Positions 1 through 10,552 of a stretch of DNA of 64,000 nt are shown piece after piece. The first letter of the stretch is position 1. Each line of letters begins with the position of its first letter. The notes beneath the pieces are model-generated. The model worked only from the letters and a program-made list of their open reading frames with translations. It had not been told where the DNA came from and did no database searches. This DNA is from Microstegium vimineum. Lineage: Eukaryota > Streptophyta > Magnoliopsida > Poales > Poaceae. Position numbers and translations under genes: made by a program. The stretch lies in the NCBI GenBank assembly GCA_022036555.1, contig CM039129.1:22857973-22921972 (forward strand), written 5' to 3'.

Positions 1-914
1 TTACTTCAAGAAGGGATTATTAAGTTGTCGCCTAATCAGGTAATTCCATCGGCACAAGAGCTTAGAAGTATCAGGTATTGCAAGTGGCACGCTGCAACTT
101 CACATAATACCAATGATTGCAAAGTCTTTAGGCACCAGTTGCAGTCAGAAATTGAATCTAGGCGAATCAAATTTGAAAATTCTAAAGCTCAGAAGCCGAT
201 GAAAATCGACTAGCATCCATTTCCAAATAATATGATGGAAACTAGCAGGAAGATTAAGGTACTGACATCGGAAGTTGCCAAGAAAAATGCATTGGTAGAC
301 CCCGAGCATCAATTAGCTATGCATGATGTAAAGGGAAAGAAGCTTGCCAATGAAGGAAAACGTAAAAGAACTGCCGATGAAAATAGCAGCGCCAGGAGGC
401 CTCAGAGACATGCATCATATGGTGTCGTGATCACGCATAGAAGACCACGACAAGAATATGGGCGTTCACAAGAAGAACAACATCGACAGCATGAAGAAGA
501 AAGACGCCAAGAATGGTATCGGCATAAAGATCATTGGAAGTGCCCCTTCTTCGTCCATTGTTGGGAAGAAGGCATCAAGCTGCCTACTGTCGATAATTGT
601 CCTGAATGCAATGGATACTATCCTGCCGATCGGTTAGAAAAGAAGTCTCGCTTTGAAGATCAGGAATCAAGCTATGCTAGGCTGATAAGAGGAAAGGGGT
701 CAGTGCATGATCAACTAGGGGGCAAACTCAGTGTACACGACAGGCTTGGCAAACATGTCCGTCAAGAGGAGCTTGAAGAAAAGGCTAATGCAAGCGTGCC
801 TGATGAAGAGATATTCTCTAGGGATCCAAACATAAGGAGTGGTGCAAATACGAGCGGTGAGAAACAGTACCATCCTGTTTGGAAAACTAAGCTTCTCAAT
901 GGTGTCCCAAGGGT
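1..914 (+). pseudogene. Element A gag, C-terminal part
   Basis: This is the end of a Tat gag polyprotein. Near the start is a zinc knuckle of the spacing C-x2-H-x4-H-x4-C (CKWHAATSHNTNDC). Further on, around 535-625, lies a second cysteine cluster, C-x5-C followed by CPEC, that could bind another zinc. Basic, Arg/Glu-rich sequence surrounds it. The frame is broken by TAG at 211-213, where element B has CAG, and by a frameshift near 900-918 that moves the reading into the frame of the protease. The N-terminal gag core is outside the window. Confidence 0.8.
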
Positions 915-1712
915 TTGATGAAAACTCAGAGCAGGAGGATCCAGCGTGAACGCCAGAATGATCTGTGTTATAGTGAAAATCCTTCAAAAGGAGAATCTCC
1001 AGTTTTGGAGTGGAGGCCGAAATGCCAGAATAGGAGTCCATCGGCGGAAGTCAATATATTTGTTATGTTGCCGATGGAATTTATGGCACCTGCCGATGCG
1101 GAAGAAGAAGCTGCTGATATGGCTCAGTTAGTGCTAGATCCGATGGTGGCTATTTTTGAAAAGCCTACCGAGGTTGAAAGGCAACACTTAAGAGCTTTGT
1201 TTGTCAAAGGCAAAGTTGATGGGCAGCCAGTGTCAAAGATGCTCGTAGATGGCGGGGCATCGATCAATATAATGCCATATGTCATGTTCAGGAAGCTTGG
1301 AAAGGGTGATCAAGATTTGGTCAAGACAAACATGAAGCTTAAAGATTTTGTAGGCAATGTATCACCAGCTATGGGAGCAGTGTGCGTAGAGTTAACTATC
1401 GGCAACAAAACTTTGCCGACTACGTTTTTTGTGATCAGCGGCAAAGGTACCTACAACTTGCTCCTGGGAAGGGATTGGATCCATGTTAATTGTTGTATTC
1501 CTTCCACGATGCATCAAAGCCTCATGCAATGGGTCGGGGACAAGATTCAAGTTGTCCGAAGTGAAGCCCCATCAATTGTTGCATCGGCAGAATCGGAAAC
1601 CTATGAGCAGACCAAGTGCATATCGGGTGAGGCTTGGGATACAGAGTTTCTCAAAGTTGCCGATTACCGGATTACACCGATCCATGCAGTCAATTATGAA
1701 GAAGAGTTTTAA
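915..1712 (+). pseudogene. Element A retroviral-type aspartic protease
   Basis: This 265-residue open frame holds the aspartic protease that cuts the gag-pol polyprotein. The active-site loop is MLVDGGASINIMP around 1231-1270, with D-G-G in place of the D-T/S-G seen in most retroviral proteases, which is common in plant gypsy elements. A downstream flap/strand motif, VISGKGTYNLLLGRDW, lies around 1432-1480. The first 40 codons or so are the tail of gag. The same region in element B (23649-24305) reads very similarly. The frame ends at 1710-1712, where it shifts into that of reverse transcriptase. Confidence 0.85.
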
Positions 1713-3480
1713 TGGATCAATTCGCCGATGATGGAAAACTTGGGCAGGGATTCACTTCGGCAGATGATTTAGTAGAAATAGATATCGGTGATGGTAGGAA
1801 ACCCAGGCCGACTTTTATTAGCGCTAAGTTAGATTCCCAGTGTAAACAATAGTTGAGTGATTTGTTAAAAGAATATAAAGATTGTTTTGCTTGGGACTAT
1901 ACAGAGATGCCTGGTTTAGACCGATGAATAGTTGAACATCGATTGTCTGTTAAGTCAGGTTCCCAACCACATCGGCAGCCAGCACGCTGATGCAATCCTA
2001 TTGTGTTACCTGATATTAAAGCCGAAATTACAAAATTAATTGAAGCTGGATTTATTCGGCAATGTCGATATGCCGAATGGATTTCTAACGCAGTTCTTGT
2101 GTATAAGAAAAACGGGAAACTTCGTGTTTGTATTGATTTCAGGAATCTCAATAAGGCTACGCCAATGGATGGGTATCCAATGCCCGTTGCCGATCTGTTG
2201 ATTGATGCTGCTGCTGGACATCAAATCTTTAGTTTCATGGATGGTAATGCTGGATATAATCAAATATTCATGGCCGAGGAAGATATATCCAAGACTGCTA
2301 TCAGATGTCCAGGTCATGTTGGTTTATTTGAGTGGGTTGTAATGACTTTTGGTTTGAAAAATGCTGGTGCTACTTACCAAAGGGCGATGAATTTCATTTT
2401 CCATAAGTACATCCGCACATTGGTTGAAATCTATATTGACGACGTGGTGGTTAAATCCAGAAACTTTGAGAAGCATCTTGCCGATTTACGGAAAATTCTA
2501 GAGTGCACAAGGGAACATGGCCTGAAGATGAATCCTAATAAGTGTGCATTTGGTGTATCGGAAGGCCGGTTTCTAGGTTTTATGGTACACCAAAGAGGTA
2601 TCGAGATCGGCAGAAAGTCCATTGATGCGATTAATAAGGTAGTTGCTCCTACGAACAAGACTGAGTTGCAATCCTTGATCGACAAGATTAATTTTATTAG
2701 AAGATTTATATCTAAGTTGTCTGGGAAGATTAAGTCTTTTAGTCCGTTGCTAAAGCTGAAAGCCAGTCAAGAATTTGTGTGGAAGGAGGAACAACAATCA
2801 ACCTTAGAAGAAATTAAGAAATATTTGGTGAATCCTCCAGTCTTGGTTCCACCTCAACACGGGAAGCCTTTCAAGTTGTATTTGTCTGCCGATGATAGTG
2901 TTATCGGATCAGCTTTGATCCAAGAAGTTGAAGGAAGGGAACGTGTAATTTATTATTTGAGTAGAAGGCTGGTAGATGCTGAAACCAGGTATTTGGCCGT
3001 TGAAAAATTATGCTTGTGTGTGTACTTCTCCTGCACTAAACTAAGGAATTATTTGTTATCAGCCGAGTGTACTATCATATGCAAAGATGATGTGGTTAAG
3101 TACATGTTATCGATGCCGATATTGAGTGGAAGAATCGGCAAGTGGATTCTAGCGCTGTCAGAGTTTGATTTAAGGTATGAATCGGTTAAGGCGATTAAAG
3201 GTCAAGTAATGGCCGATTTTGTTACTTAGCATTGTGGTACAATGAATTCTCTGGAGATTGCTCCTTGGACTTTGTTCTTTGATGGATCCACATGTAGAGA
3301 GGCAGCAGGTATCGGTGTTTTCTTGATTTCTCCTCGAGGGAAGAAGTATGAGATCTCATTGCGGATTGTAGCTACTTCAACAAACAATCAAGCTGAATAT
3401 CAGGCTTTGCAAAAGGGATTGGAATTACTCGGGGAAGTACGTGCCGATGCTGGTGATCAATCAGCTGATTGGAGCATATG
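1712..3480 (+). pseudogene. Element A reverse transcriptase and RNase H
   Basis: This frame encodes the RT palm and fingers and the start of RNase H. Motifs in order are KNGKLRVCIDFRNLNKAT near 2107-2160, SFMDGNAGYNQI near 2232, and the catalytic YIDDVVV near 2432-2452. The usual F/Y-x-DD metal-binding pair is present. The RNase H part follows with DGSTCREAAGIG near 3280 and TSTNNQAEYQAL near 3378. In-frame stops lie at 1850-1852, 1925-1927, 1988-1990 and 3227-3229. Those at 1850 and 3227 are TAG where B has CAG, and that at 1988 is TGA where B has CGA. About 25 bases are missing near 3450 compared with B, which breaks RNase H. Confidence 0.9.
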
Positions 3481-3481
3481 A

Positions 3482-4921
3482 ATGTTGAAGTGAAATTTTA
3501 ATCGCATACTATGAGAAATGTTTGCAATTATTGAAAGAGTTTAAAGAATACCGTCTCGAGCACATTCCTAGGTTACATAATGAAGAGGCCAATCGGTTAG
3601 CACAGTATGCTTCGGGGTATCAGCCGATTCAAGAAGTGACCATATCGGTGATGGCTACCGATGACTGAAGGAAAGAGATTGCCGATTACTTGAAGGAGCC
3701 ATCCAAAAAGGTCGAGAGACGTTTGAGGTTTCAGGCCACCAAGTACGTGCTCCTTGATGATGAATTGTATTATCGGACGATTCATGGAGTTTTTCTCAGA
3801 TGTCTTAGTGAAGGAGAATCAAAGATGTTGATGGGTGAAATTCATGAGGGAGTATGTGGAGCACATCAATCGGCATTCAAGATGAAATGGATGATTAGGC
3901 GGAATGGATATTATTGGCTGACAATTCTTGAGGATTGTTTTAAATACTTCAAAGGGTGTCAATATTGTCAGAGGTTCGGTAATGTTCAGAGAGCACCCAC
4001 ATCGGCAATGAATCCTATAATCAAGCCTTGGCCGTTTAGAGGGTGGGCTATCGATCTCATCGGCCAGATTTATCCACCATCGAGTAAAGGACACAAATTT
4101 ATACTTGTCGCCACCAATTATTTCACGAAGTGGGTTGAGGCTATTCCTCTGAAGAATGTGACATCGACAAACATGATAGATTTTGTTAAAGAACATATTG
4201 TTTACCGGTTTGGTATTCCTCAAACTATTACAACTGATCAAGGAACCATGTTCACATCGGGGGAGTTTGATGAATTTGCTGCCGGTATGGGGTTTAAGGT
4301 GTTAAACTCTTCTCCTTATTATGCTCAGGCTAATGGCCAAGCCGAAGCAACTAATAAAGGGGTAATCAAGCTTATCAAGCGCAAGATTGAAGAAAACCCT
4401 AGGAGGTGGCATATAGTGTTGAATGAAGCTTTGTGGTCATATCGGATGGCTTGTCATGGTGCAACCAAAGTTTCGCCATATCAGTTAGTTTATGGACATG
4501 ATGCTATCCTACCTTGGGAAATTAAAACTGGTTCTAGGCGATTGTTTTCCCAGGACCAATTAACAGCCGATGAGTATGACATCCTTATGAAGGATGAGTT
4601 AGAAGATCTAGCGGGTAATCGGTTAAGGGCTCTAATTAGTATCGAAGAGAATAAGAAGAGGGTTGCTAGGTGGTATAAAAAGAAAGTGAAAATAAAAGAG
4701 TTTGTCGATGGTGATCTAGTGTGGAAACTAATTTTACCGATTGGAACTAAGAGTTCAAAATTTGGAAAATGGTCTCCTAATTGGGAGGGTCCTTTTCGGA
4801 TAAATGAGTCTGTTCCCAGTAACACGTATATTTGGAGACCCTCGAAGGGTTTGCGTTTTCCAGAGCAATCAATGGTAAATATTTGAAGAAGTATTATCCT
4901 AGTATCTGGATGGATGCATAA
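3482..4921 (+). pseudogene. Element A integrase
   Basis: The open stretch 3690-4886 encodes integrase, which inserts the cDNA copy into the genome. The N-terminal zinc domain is visible as HEGVCGAHQS followed by GCQYC (H-H-C-C). The catalytic D-D-E triad is seen in AIDLIGQ, TTDQGTMF and GQAEATNKG, followed by a basic C-terminal domain. The first 200 bases are the RNase H tail with a damaged frame. A frameshift near 4780-4860 displaces the last codons; in the original frame translation would end at the TAA at 4919-4921. That leaves about 107 bases to the stop of the antisense gene, so the two genes converge. Confidence 0.88.
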
Positions 4922-5027
4922 AGCGATACATATATACCGATGACAAAGTTGTCGTACAAAAACATCGGTAGAAAAAGCATTAAAGTTGTATTACAGGGGG
5001 ATTGGTCATCAAGTTCACGATTGCCGA

Positions 5028-5717
5028 TTACAACAAAGATTGAATAGATGAAATCGCGCGAAGGCGAATTTGGTCCGCTTCTTCTATCTCCTTGGCATCG
5101 TCATCGGCAACACCCTCGATCGGCTTAATTTTCTTCTTCAGTAGAAGGGCGTGGCGAGCGTCGGCATCCCTCTCTTGTTGCAGGGCTTTTGTGGCGTCAG
5201 GGAGTTGAATTTTCTTTTGGTTGGCTGAGTTTAAAGCTTCATCTACTTTCTTCAATTCAGCTAGCAATTCTTCTTTTTGTGCCGATAGACGAACGATCTC
5301 TTGTTCAAGCTCAATGCTAGAAGCTTCCAGACAACCGATGTATTTATGCTTTTCATCAGTGGTTTGCTTGAACTTGAGTATTTCCTCTTCAAATTTTGCT
5401 TGAGCGGCTCTATCGGCGATACGGCGTGAGGCCTTTTTATACTGTAACTGCCGGCTCTCGAGGAATGCTGTGTGGAAGAGTGGTTCTTCAATACCGGCAG
5501 GCAGTTGATCTTGAATTTCCCTGAAAGCTACCCTTACTGCACTAGAGCCTTGGACTAGTTGGGATGTGTTTTGTTGCAGTAGGAGTAGCAATGCTTCAAG
5601 TTTGGATCTTATTTCCGCCGATATGACAGTTGAAGCTTGGGCAGAGCTTTCTTCTTCTTCATCATCATCTAGAATGTTGATAGCAAAGGAGAATAAGCTG
5701 TTGGGAGAATCTTGGGC
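5028..5717 (-). pseudogene. Exon 5 of antisense gene: acidic, coiled-coil C-terminus
   Basis: This is 229 codons plus stop, with no nonsense codon. It opens with a short acidic run (DDDEEEESS) and continues with long heptad-like stretches rich in Leu, Glu, Lys, Gln and Ala, such as EEEILKFKQTTDEKHKYIG and KEELLAELKKVDEAL. This predicts a parallel coiled coil, so the protein may dimerise. An in-frame ATG upstream in the intron (5768) makes the longer unspliced reading 246 residues. The counterpart in B is 27664-28401 and is broken by frameshifts. Confidence 0.7.
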
Positions 5718-6577
5718 CTGAAAAGAAAAGGAATTAAAGCTTGTCAGTTGAGGGTTTGTATCTTGCAAAGTTTATGATAGGTAGTTGGTTTACCTGTTTC
5801 AGAGCGATTTCTCGCCTTGGACTTGGAAAGAAGGATGGCGTAGCCGTGTCTTGATGGTCGGCAATAGTTGCCTATGATCTTGCCTCGGTAGGAAGAACAG
5901 TTGATGCTGGTGTTGATGCTGATGCCGGTGTTGTTTCTGCTTACTCCTGCGGCGATGGTATTGTCCCTTGGGTAGGAGTCTCGATCGGTGGTTGATTGAG
6001 AGTGGATGCCGATGCTGGCTCTGGTGTTGGTGTATCGGTAGGAGCTTGAGGAGACATGGCCGGCGATGTAACTGGAGCTGATGGCTTTGGGCGTTTCGGT
6101 CAGGGAGCAGTACTTGATGAGCCTTGGCGTTTTGAATGTTGCACTTGGGGGGCATCGACAGGCTGAGCTGAAGAAGTCTGTACATTTGGGACGGCGGCCG
6201 ATGAATTTGTCTGCTGCAGAGAAAAGAGTTTAGTGCAGATTGGTAGTTAAATGAAGATTGCCGATTAAAAATGTTGTGATCGGCACGGATAAGTTACCGT
6301 AAAAGCTTGTGCCAAGACAGCGGCAACGATAGTGGCATCATCGGCTGGCGGTGGTTTGGACCTGATGGTAATCTTAGGAGCTGCCTTATGATGCATAAGG
6401 GTAGCCAATGAAGGGGCCTTGCTGCCAATTACCGATGTAGTGTTCATTAGTCACAAATTGAAATATTTGCCGCTCTTACTCTTTTTTGGGATCAAATCGT
6501 TAACCTGTTGGCAGAAAATTAGTTGCCGATGCATTTGAAAGGAAATAACGGAAAAATAGTATCGGAAATGAACTCAC

Positions 6578-8032
6578 CACATCATCAGGAACAATGTAAT
6601 CGGCATCAATCAAATGTCAATAATAGTGTGATGATGCGGCAAATAGTTGATCTTTCCACTCTTGCCACCAGGATTTGTATGATTCAGTAATGAAGGACGT
6701 CGGCGCCCAAGAGGATAAGTCAATGTTGGTTACATCAGTCCGAGGAGGGAGAGTGACGATCTTATTCCAGTCCATAGCACTGGAGATAACTCCTCTTGGT
6801 TTTATCACATTTGCGTAGCTGAGTTTGATCGGCAGTTGACCAAACGCTAATTGTCTTGCTGCTGCCGATGGATAATAGAATTCATAAGACGGATGAGTGT
6901 TCTTCCTGGTGCCGAAGATATTGACTGGAACGATCCGGGGAGTTAGGGTAGCCTTCATAATTCCTTCATTCTATGGTATATTCCCACCGGTAAGATTGAA
7001 GGATAGTAGAAATTGGTTATCCTCATCAATATAGGGCCACCAAACCCGTTCCACAGCAAGAATTCCACAATAGAGTCTTTGAAAGAACATGCCGAGTTGA
7101 TCTTCGTTGGCATCAGTTCCTGGTAGCACTATTATAGCTTCCCCGAAATTGAGTGGTGAACGGGTTGCCGATTCGTCCTCGGCAAGTACATAGTCCTCAG
7201 ATAAATCCCATGGAAATTGCTGGCTAAACAAGTAAAAATGAAGACATTTATGCATATGGGCGTTTAGCCATAAGTTGATAAACCACCAAGGGCCTCCGAG
7301 GTTGCCGATGGGCTCACCTAGTAGCAATTTTTCCGATATCTGGTGCAGGAGATGATAAACTGAACTAAGAAGGTATCGACCAAAGGGAAATCCTCCGTCG
7401 GCCAATTGTTCTGCTGCAGGAAGATACATGGTGGGTCCAACTGTCCTACCACAGAAAATGAACTTCTCCAACTACATGTTTAGGAAAGTGGTATGCCCCC
7501 TCTGGCCTACCGATCCAGTCTTCTGATATTCTTGGATGTATCCGGTCCAACCGCCGATATTACGGGTGCTCACCTGACGTTCAGACTTCCTGCATAAAAG
7601 GGTAGCAGGATCGGCAGAAGAGACATCGAGGCCGGTAAGCATGTGCACATCGACAAGGGTGGGAGTGGCTAGTCCATGTCTGAATAGAAACATGTTCATT
7701 GTATTGGACCAGAAGTAAGAAGAAGCAATCATCATGTTTTTGTTCTTGGGCATATCGGCAAGTGACAATCTGATGCATTGATCTATATTGCGTTCTGACC
7801 AATAGACCTGTTGTGACCTAGCCATCCTGAGGTACCAATTTTTCCACCCTTTGGTGGGTTTGGGCCATGAGCGGAAGGTATCTGTCCAAAACCCTAGATT
7901 GAAATGTTCAGATCTAAAGGGGATACGGTTGGTTTCTGCGTTGATGAGATCGATTGGATCGGTATTCCCCATCGGCCCTAAATAGCAAAGATGTGGCTGA
8001 TCGGTGGGGATTATTACTTTGTTGCGCATTTC
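6578..8032 (-). pseudogene. Exon 2 of antisense gene: plant mobile domain (PMD) region
   Basis: This is a 485-codon exon, continuous in one frame apart from TAG at 7472-7474, TAG at 6971-6973 and TGA at 6617-6619. It begins at the AG of intron 1 (8033-8034) with GAA-ATG, so the ATG at 8029 could also serve as a start in an unspliced transcript. The PMD is a fold shared between MAIL1/MAIN-type host proteins and several plant transposons. The WSNTMNMFLFRHGLATPTLVD block is the clearest signature. The second half (WWFINLWLNAHMHKCL, VWWPYIDEDNQFL) matches the usual C-terminal part of such domains. Confidence 0.75.
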
Positions 8033-8157
8033 CTAGATTCAGAAAATAAAGAAGAAAAGGGAAAAAAGGATCACAAAACGGTGCGGAAAAGAAAAATCAT
8101 AAAATGCAGAGCAAGAGGGGAAGAAGTTTACCGCAAAAACGTTGAAGCTGATTGCCA

Positions 8158-8247
8158 TTAGGATGAAGGAGTTCTTGCAAGATTTGGGCCTTCTGATGAA
8201 AGATGGAACCACCAATTGAAGATTGTCGGAGTATTCTTTGAGAGCAT
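8158..8247 (-). promoter_or_regulatory. Upstream ORF overlapping the antisense gene start (TAATG)
   Basis: The proposed 5' leader holds a 29-codon ORF starting with ATG at 8247. It ends in a TAA (8160-8158) whose last A is also the A of the main ATG. This stop-start overlap is the arrangement that favours reinitiation and can damp translation. It is seen directly; its effect is inference. Confidence 0.5.
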
Positions 8248-8302
8248 CAGTAAGAAAAGGGGTGATATGAACTTGGAGTGAAAAAGAAGAACGGACGGTG
8301 GT

Positions 8303-8309
8303 CTTTATA
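8303..8309 (-). promoter_or_regulatory. TATA box of the antisense gene in element A
   Basis: The - strand reads TATAAAG within CCTATAAAGACC, about 145 bases before the proposed start codon at 8158. It lies inside the element, between the 3' LTR and the antisense gene, so the gene would not depend on an LTR promoter. Confidence 0.55.
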
Positions 8310-8544
8310 GGCCTAGGTCAAAGGGTGATCTCGAGTTTTCCTTTTTGATTGAGCAGAGATATGGAAGGCTATTGTGGTGAATTTGCACGGTGATCGAGGA
8401 AATGTAACTATTGGCGCTACAGTTGTGGGAGTTGTTGGTAATTTACAGTGATGGCGCACGGTAATTGAAATGATGGCACAAGCATTTTGGAGGGAAAGAT
8501 TACGATAGAGAAAATTCCGGCGCATGATATATTTCATACTCTGA

Positions 8545-8559
8545 AATTGGGGGGGCATG
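8545..8559 (+). other. Polypurine tract of element A
   Basis: A run of AATT followed by seven G lies directly before the 3' LTR, the place and composition of a plus-strand primer site. Confidence 0.7.
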
Positions 8560-9361
8560 TGTTGACACTATTTTTTCGGTACATGTCAATGTGAACCAGG
8601 TGTGCTGATCGGTAAAGGGATGGTTGCTTTTTCTTATCGGCATCAAGATACTGCTAATCAAATTGCCGGTAGAAGCAGAAGATTGAAGAAAACGTCAAGA
8701 TAAAAGAAGGGTATTTTGCCGATGGGAAGGTGTTGCCGATGGAAACAAGAGAATATTGTCGATGGATACGGGATGGTGTGACCGACGTCAGCAGAAGGCA
8801 GCCAATAGTAATAGAAGAAGGTTGCAGATTGAGGGAATCTGCCGATGGAAAGTTTCATCGTAAGGAAGACAGATAAGGAAATTTGTAGTTTTATTCCAAT
8901 ATTATTATTATAGTTGGAGTCCGACTCCTGCACGAGTCGTTTGTTTCCTTTAAAATAGGAGTCTTGTTTAGGTATGAGTCGTGTCTGTTTACAACTCCTC
9001 TTGCTAGAGTATAAATATGTACCTAGGGTTGGTGTGAAAAATATACACAATCAATCAAATACATCTATTATTTTCGTCTACTTTTCCAGCAAATCTACTT
9101 TTATCGCATTAGTTCTAGTTCATCCACAAGTTCTTACGACGTCTCGACGGGCTGCATCTACACGACCTCCGTCAACCTCGCAAGTTCCACGTTTTGAGCA
9201 ATCTGAGCTTTGACGTCCGGGCGTATCGCTGTTGTCTCGTTCAATTTTGTTCTAGTTATCGTCCTTGTTGATTAACTGGTCAAATCGACTGGCACACCTT
9301 GGATATCGAATTCAGATATAAGCCCGAGGTGTTCGCAGATCCGACGCTTTTTGTGTCAACA
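8560..9361 (+). repeat. 3' LTR of element A (Tat)
   Basis: The LTR is 802 bases and runs from TGTTGACAC to GTGTCAACA, so its ends are inverted repeats. It shares long stretches with the LTRs of B (19466-20588) and D (44292-45293), including a GACTCctgcacGAGTC hairpin, a TTTCCTTTAAAATAGGAG motif and a TATA box. It is shorter than B's because it has one copy of the hairpin module and lacks B's array of about 24-base repeats. The 5' partner is outside the window. Confidence 0.88.
9010..9017 (+). promoter_or_regulatory. TATA box in element A LTR
   Basis: TATAAATA follows the hairpin module in the LTR. The same position carries TATAAATA in B (20164-20171) and, on the other strand, in D. Confidence 0.65.
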
Positions 9362-10216
9362 CCATGATTGGTATAACCCTTATGTGTATGTGATGCATGT
9401 ATGTGATTAATTCATGGCTTGCACGTCATGATTAAGATAATATGGCTGGAGCCACAGATATTGTCAATTCATATGTAATGGTCTGCGTGCCAATCCGTGA
9501 TGATCCTATGACTATGTAATTTTATTTCACTATGTTACGGTAGTGATAGATAGTCTTGACGGAGTCTTCACGGAGGATGGCATACATGAATCATAGAGAT
9601 GGTGATCACCATGATGAACAGATTGATGGAGATGGAGATCCCCAAATGAACAATGGGCTATACCAAGTCATATATATGTTTATGCTATTCATACTATGTT
9701 CTACTTTCACGTGCGATTATATTTTTGTCTATGTATGCGGTAGTGAAGTAGAACGATCCCTCAGCAATGTTTAAGTCGTAATGCTTCCCAAACCTTGCAC
9801 TATCATGTGTCTTGTACGATCGGTGGTAGGTCTATGAAATTAGGGTGCCACTGGTTTTCCTTGACTAGACATGTTCGTATCGGATACTTACTGTGGAAGG
9901 TTTGGTTACTTAAACAAGGTTATCCTAACGGTTAGGGACCTTGGAGCATTAGTTGTTGGTAACACAAGCAAAGAGATGCCACCCAACAACAAGAGTCATA
10001 TGTGATATGATTAGCAAGGAGTTGCTTACCGATCTACCATGTCTTCTAGCAGTGATGCTAAAGCTCACTAGTCGACTTGTTAGTTGTGGGTCTTGAATCA
10101 CTAAGTTTCAATCGAGGGATATTGATTTTAGTGGGAGTATATTCTATTAAAAGTTTAATATGATTTACTCTGTTATGGTTACATTGTCTTAGTATTTTGC
10201 ATTACTTTTGTTGTAG
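9362..10216 (+). other. Leader of element E, no gene
   Basis: About 850 bases lie between the A insertion and the gag start. No coding region of note is present; the 72-codon open frame at 9556 has no recognisable features. I saw no primer binding site, which would be expected near the missing 5' LTR. Confidence 0.6.
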
Positions 10217-10552
10217 ATGGCTCCCAGTAATCAACCATTTACTTTGCGTTCAATTCTTGAGAAAGATAAGGTGAATGGAACAAACTATGCGGATTGGATC
10301 CACAACCTGAGAATTGTTCTCAGGGCTAAGAAAAAGGAACATGTTCTAGACACCCCATTACCAGATGAGCCTGCTGATAATGCACCTGCTGCAGAGAAAA
10401 TCACTTACAAGAAAGCATGTGATGCTGATCTTGAAGTGGGTTGCCTTATGCTCGCTTGCATGGAGCCAGATCTCCAGATGCAATTTGATAATAATCATGC
10501 AGCGTACGATATGATCGTGGCACTAAATGACATGTTTCAGACTCATGCCAGG
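10217..10552 (+). pseudogene. Element E gag, N-terminal part
   Basis: The frame starts MAPSNQPFTLRSILEKDKVNG and continues NYADWIHNLRIVL, a typical start of copia gag (UBN2-type). It is open for 112 codons and is then cut by the LTR of element C at 10553. The remainder of gag starts at 53370. The joined gag would have the normal length for the family, which confirms that C is an insertion and not a fusion. Confidence 0.85.

Larger units (their letters stand above)
5028..8158 (-). pseudogene. Element A antisense spliced gene: plant mobile domain protein with coiled coil
   Basis: The gene reads on the - strand as five exons: 8158-8132, 8032-6578, 6504-6298, 6213-5794 and 5717-5028. Every junction is GT...AG and phase 0, with introns of 99, 73, 84 and 76 bases, and the exons give about 932 residues. 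Exon 2 carries a plant mobile domain (FWSNTMNMFLFRHG, then ATPTLVDVHMLTGLDV). Exon 4 is rich in Pro, Ser, Thr and Ala. Exon 5 is an acidic then coiled-coil tail. Nonsense codons lie at 7472, 6971, 6617, 6451, 6100, 5941 and 5872. All could come from C-to-T changes, and exon 5 is clean. Antisense extra ORFs are known in Tat elements. The splice model is my inference, and its role in the element is unknown. Confidence 0.72.
1..9361 (+). mobile_element. Element A: Tat-type Ty3/gypsy retrotransposon, right part
   Basis: The domain order on the + strand is gag C-terminus, protease, reverse transcriptase, RNase H and integrase. An antisense gene and a 3' LTR follow. Order RT-RH-IN is the Ty3/gypsy order, and an extra antisense gene between integrase and the 3' LTR is known from the Tat lineage (Grande and Retand relatives). 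The 5' LTR and start of gag lie left of the window. Elements B and D are relatives of the same family. A is inserted in the leader of copia element E, which resumes at 9362. Several nonsense codons and small deletions make it non-coding today. Confidence 0.9.
9362..10552 (+). mobile_element. Element E: Ty1/copia retrotransposon, left part
   Basis: This piece holds the leader and gag N-terminus of a + strand copia element. It resumes at 53370 after the 42.8 kb insertion of element C. The reading frame of gag runs from 10217 to the C junction and picks up again at 53370 in a matching place. E's 5' LTR must lie left of A, outside the window, because A is inserted into E's leader. Confidence 0.88.

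Noticed and set aside
1922..1927. TGA at 1925 in A as another C-to-T change
   Set aside because: The codon in B is TCG and two bases differ, so it does not fit the simple deamination pattern.
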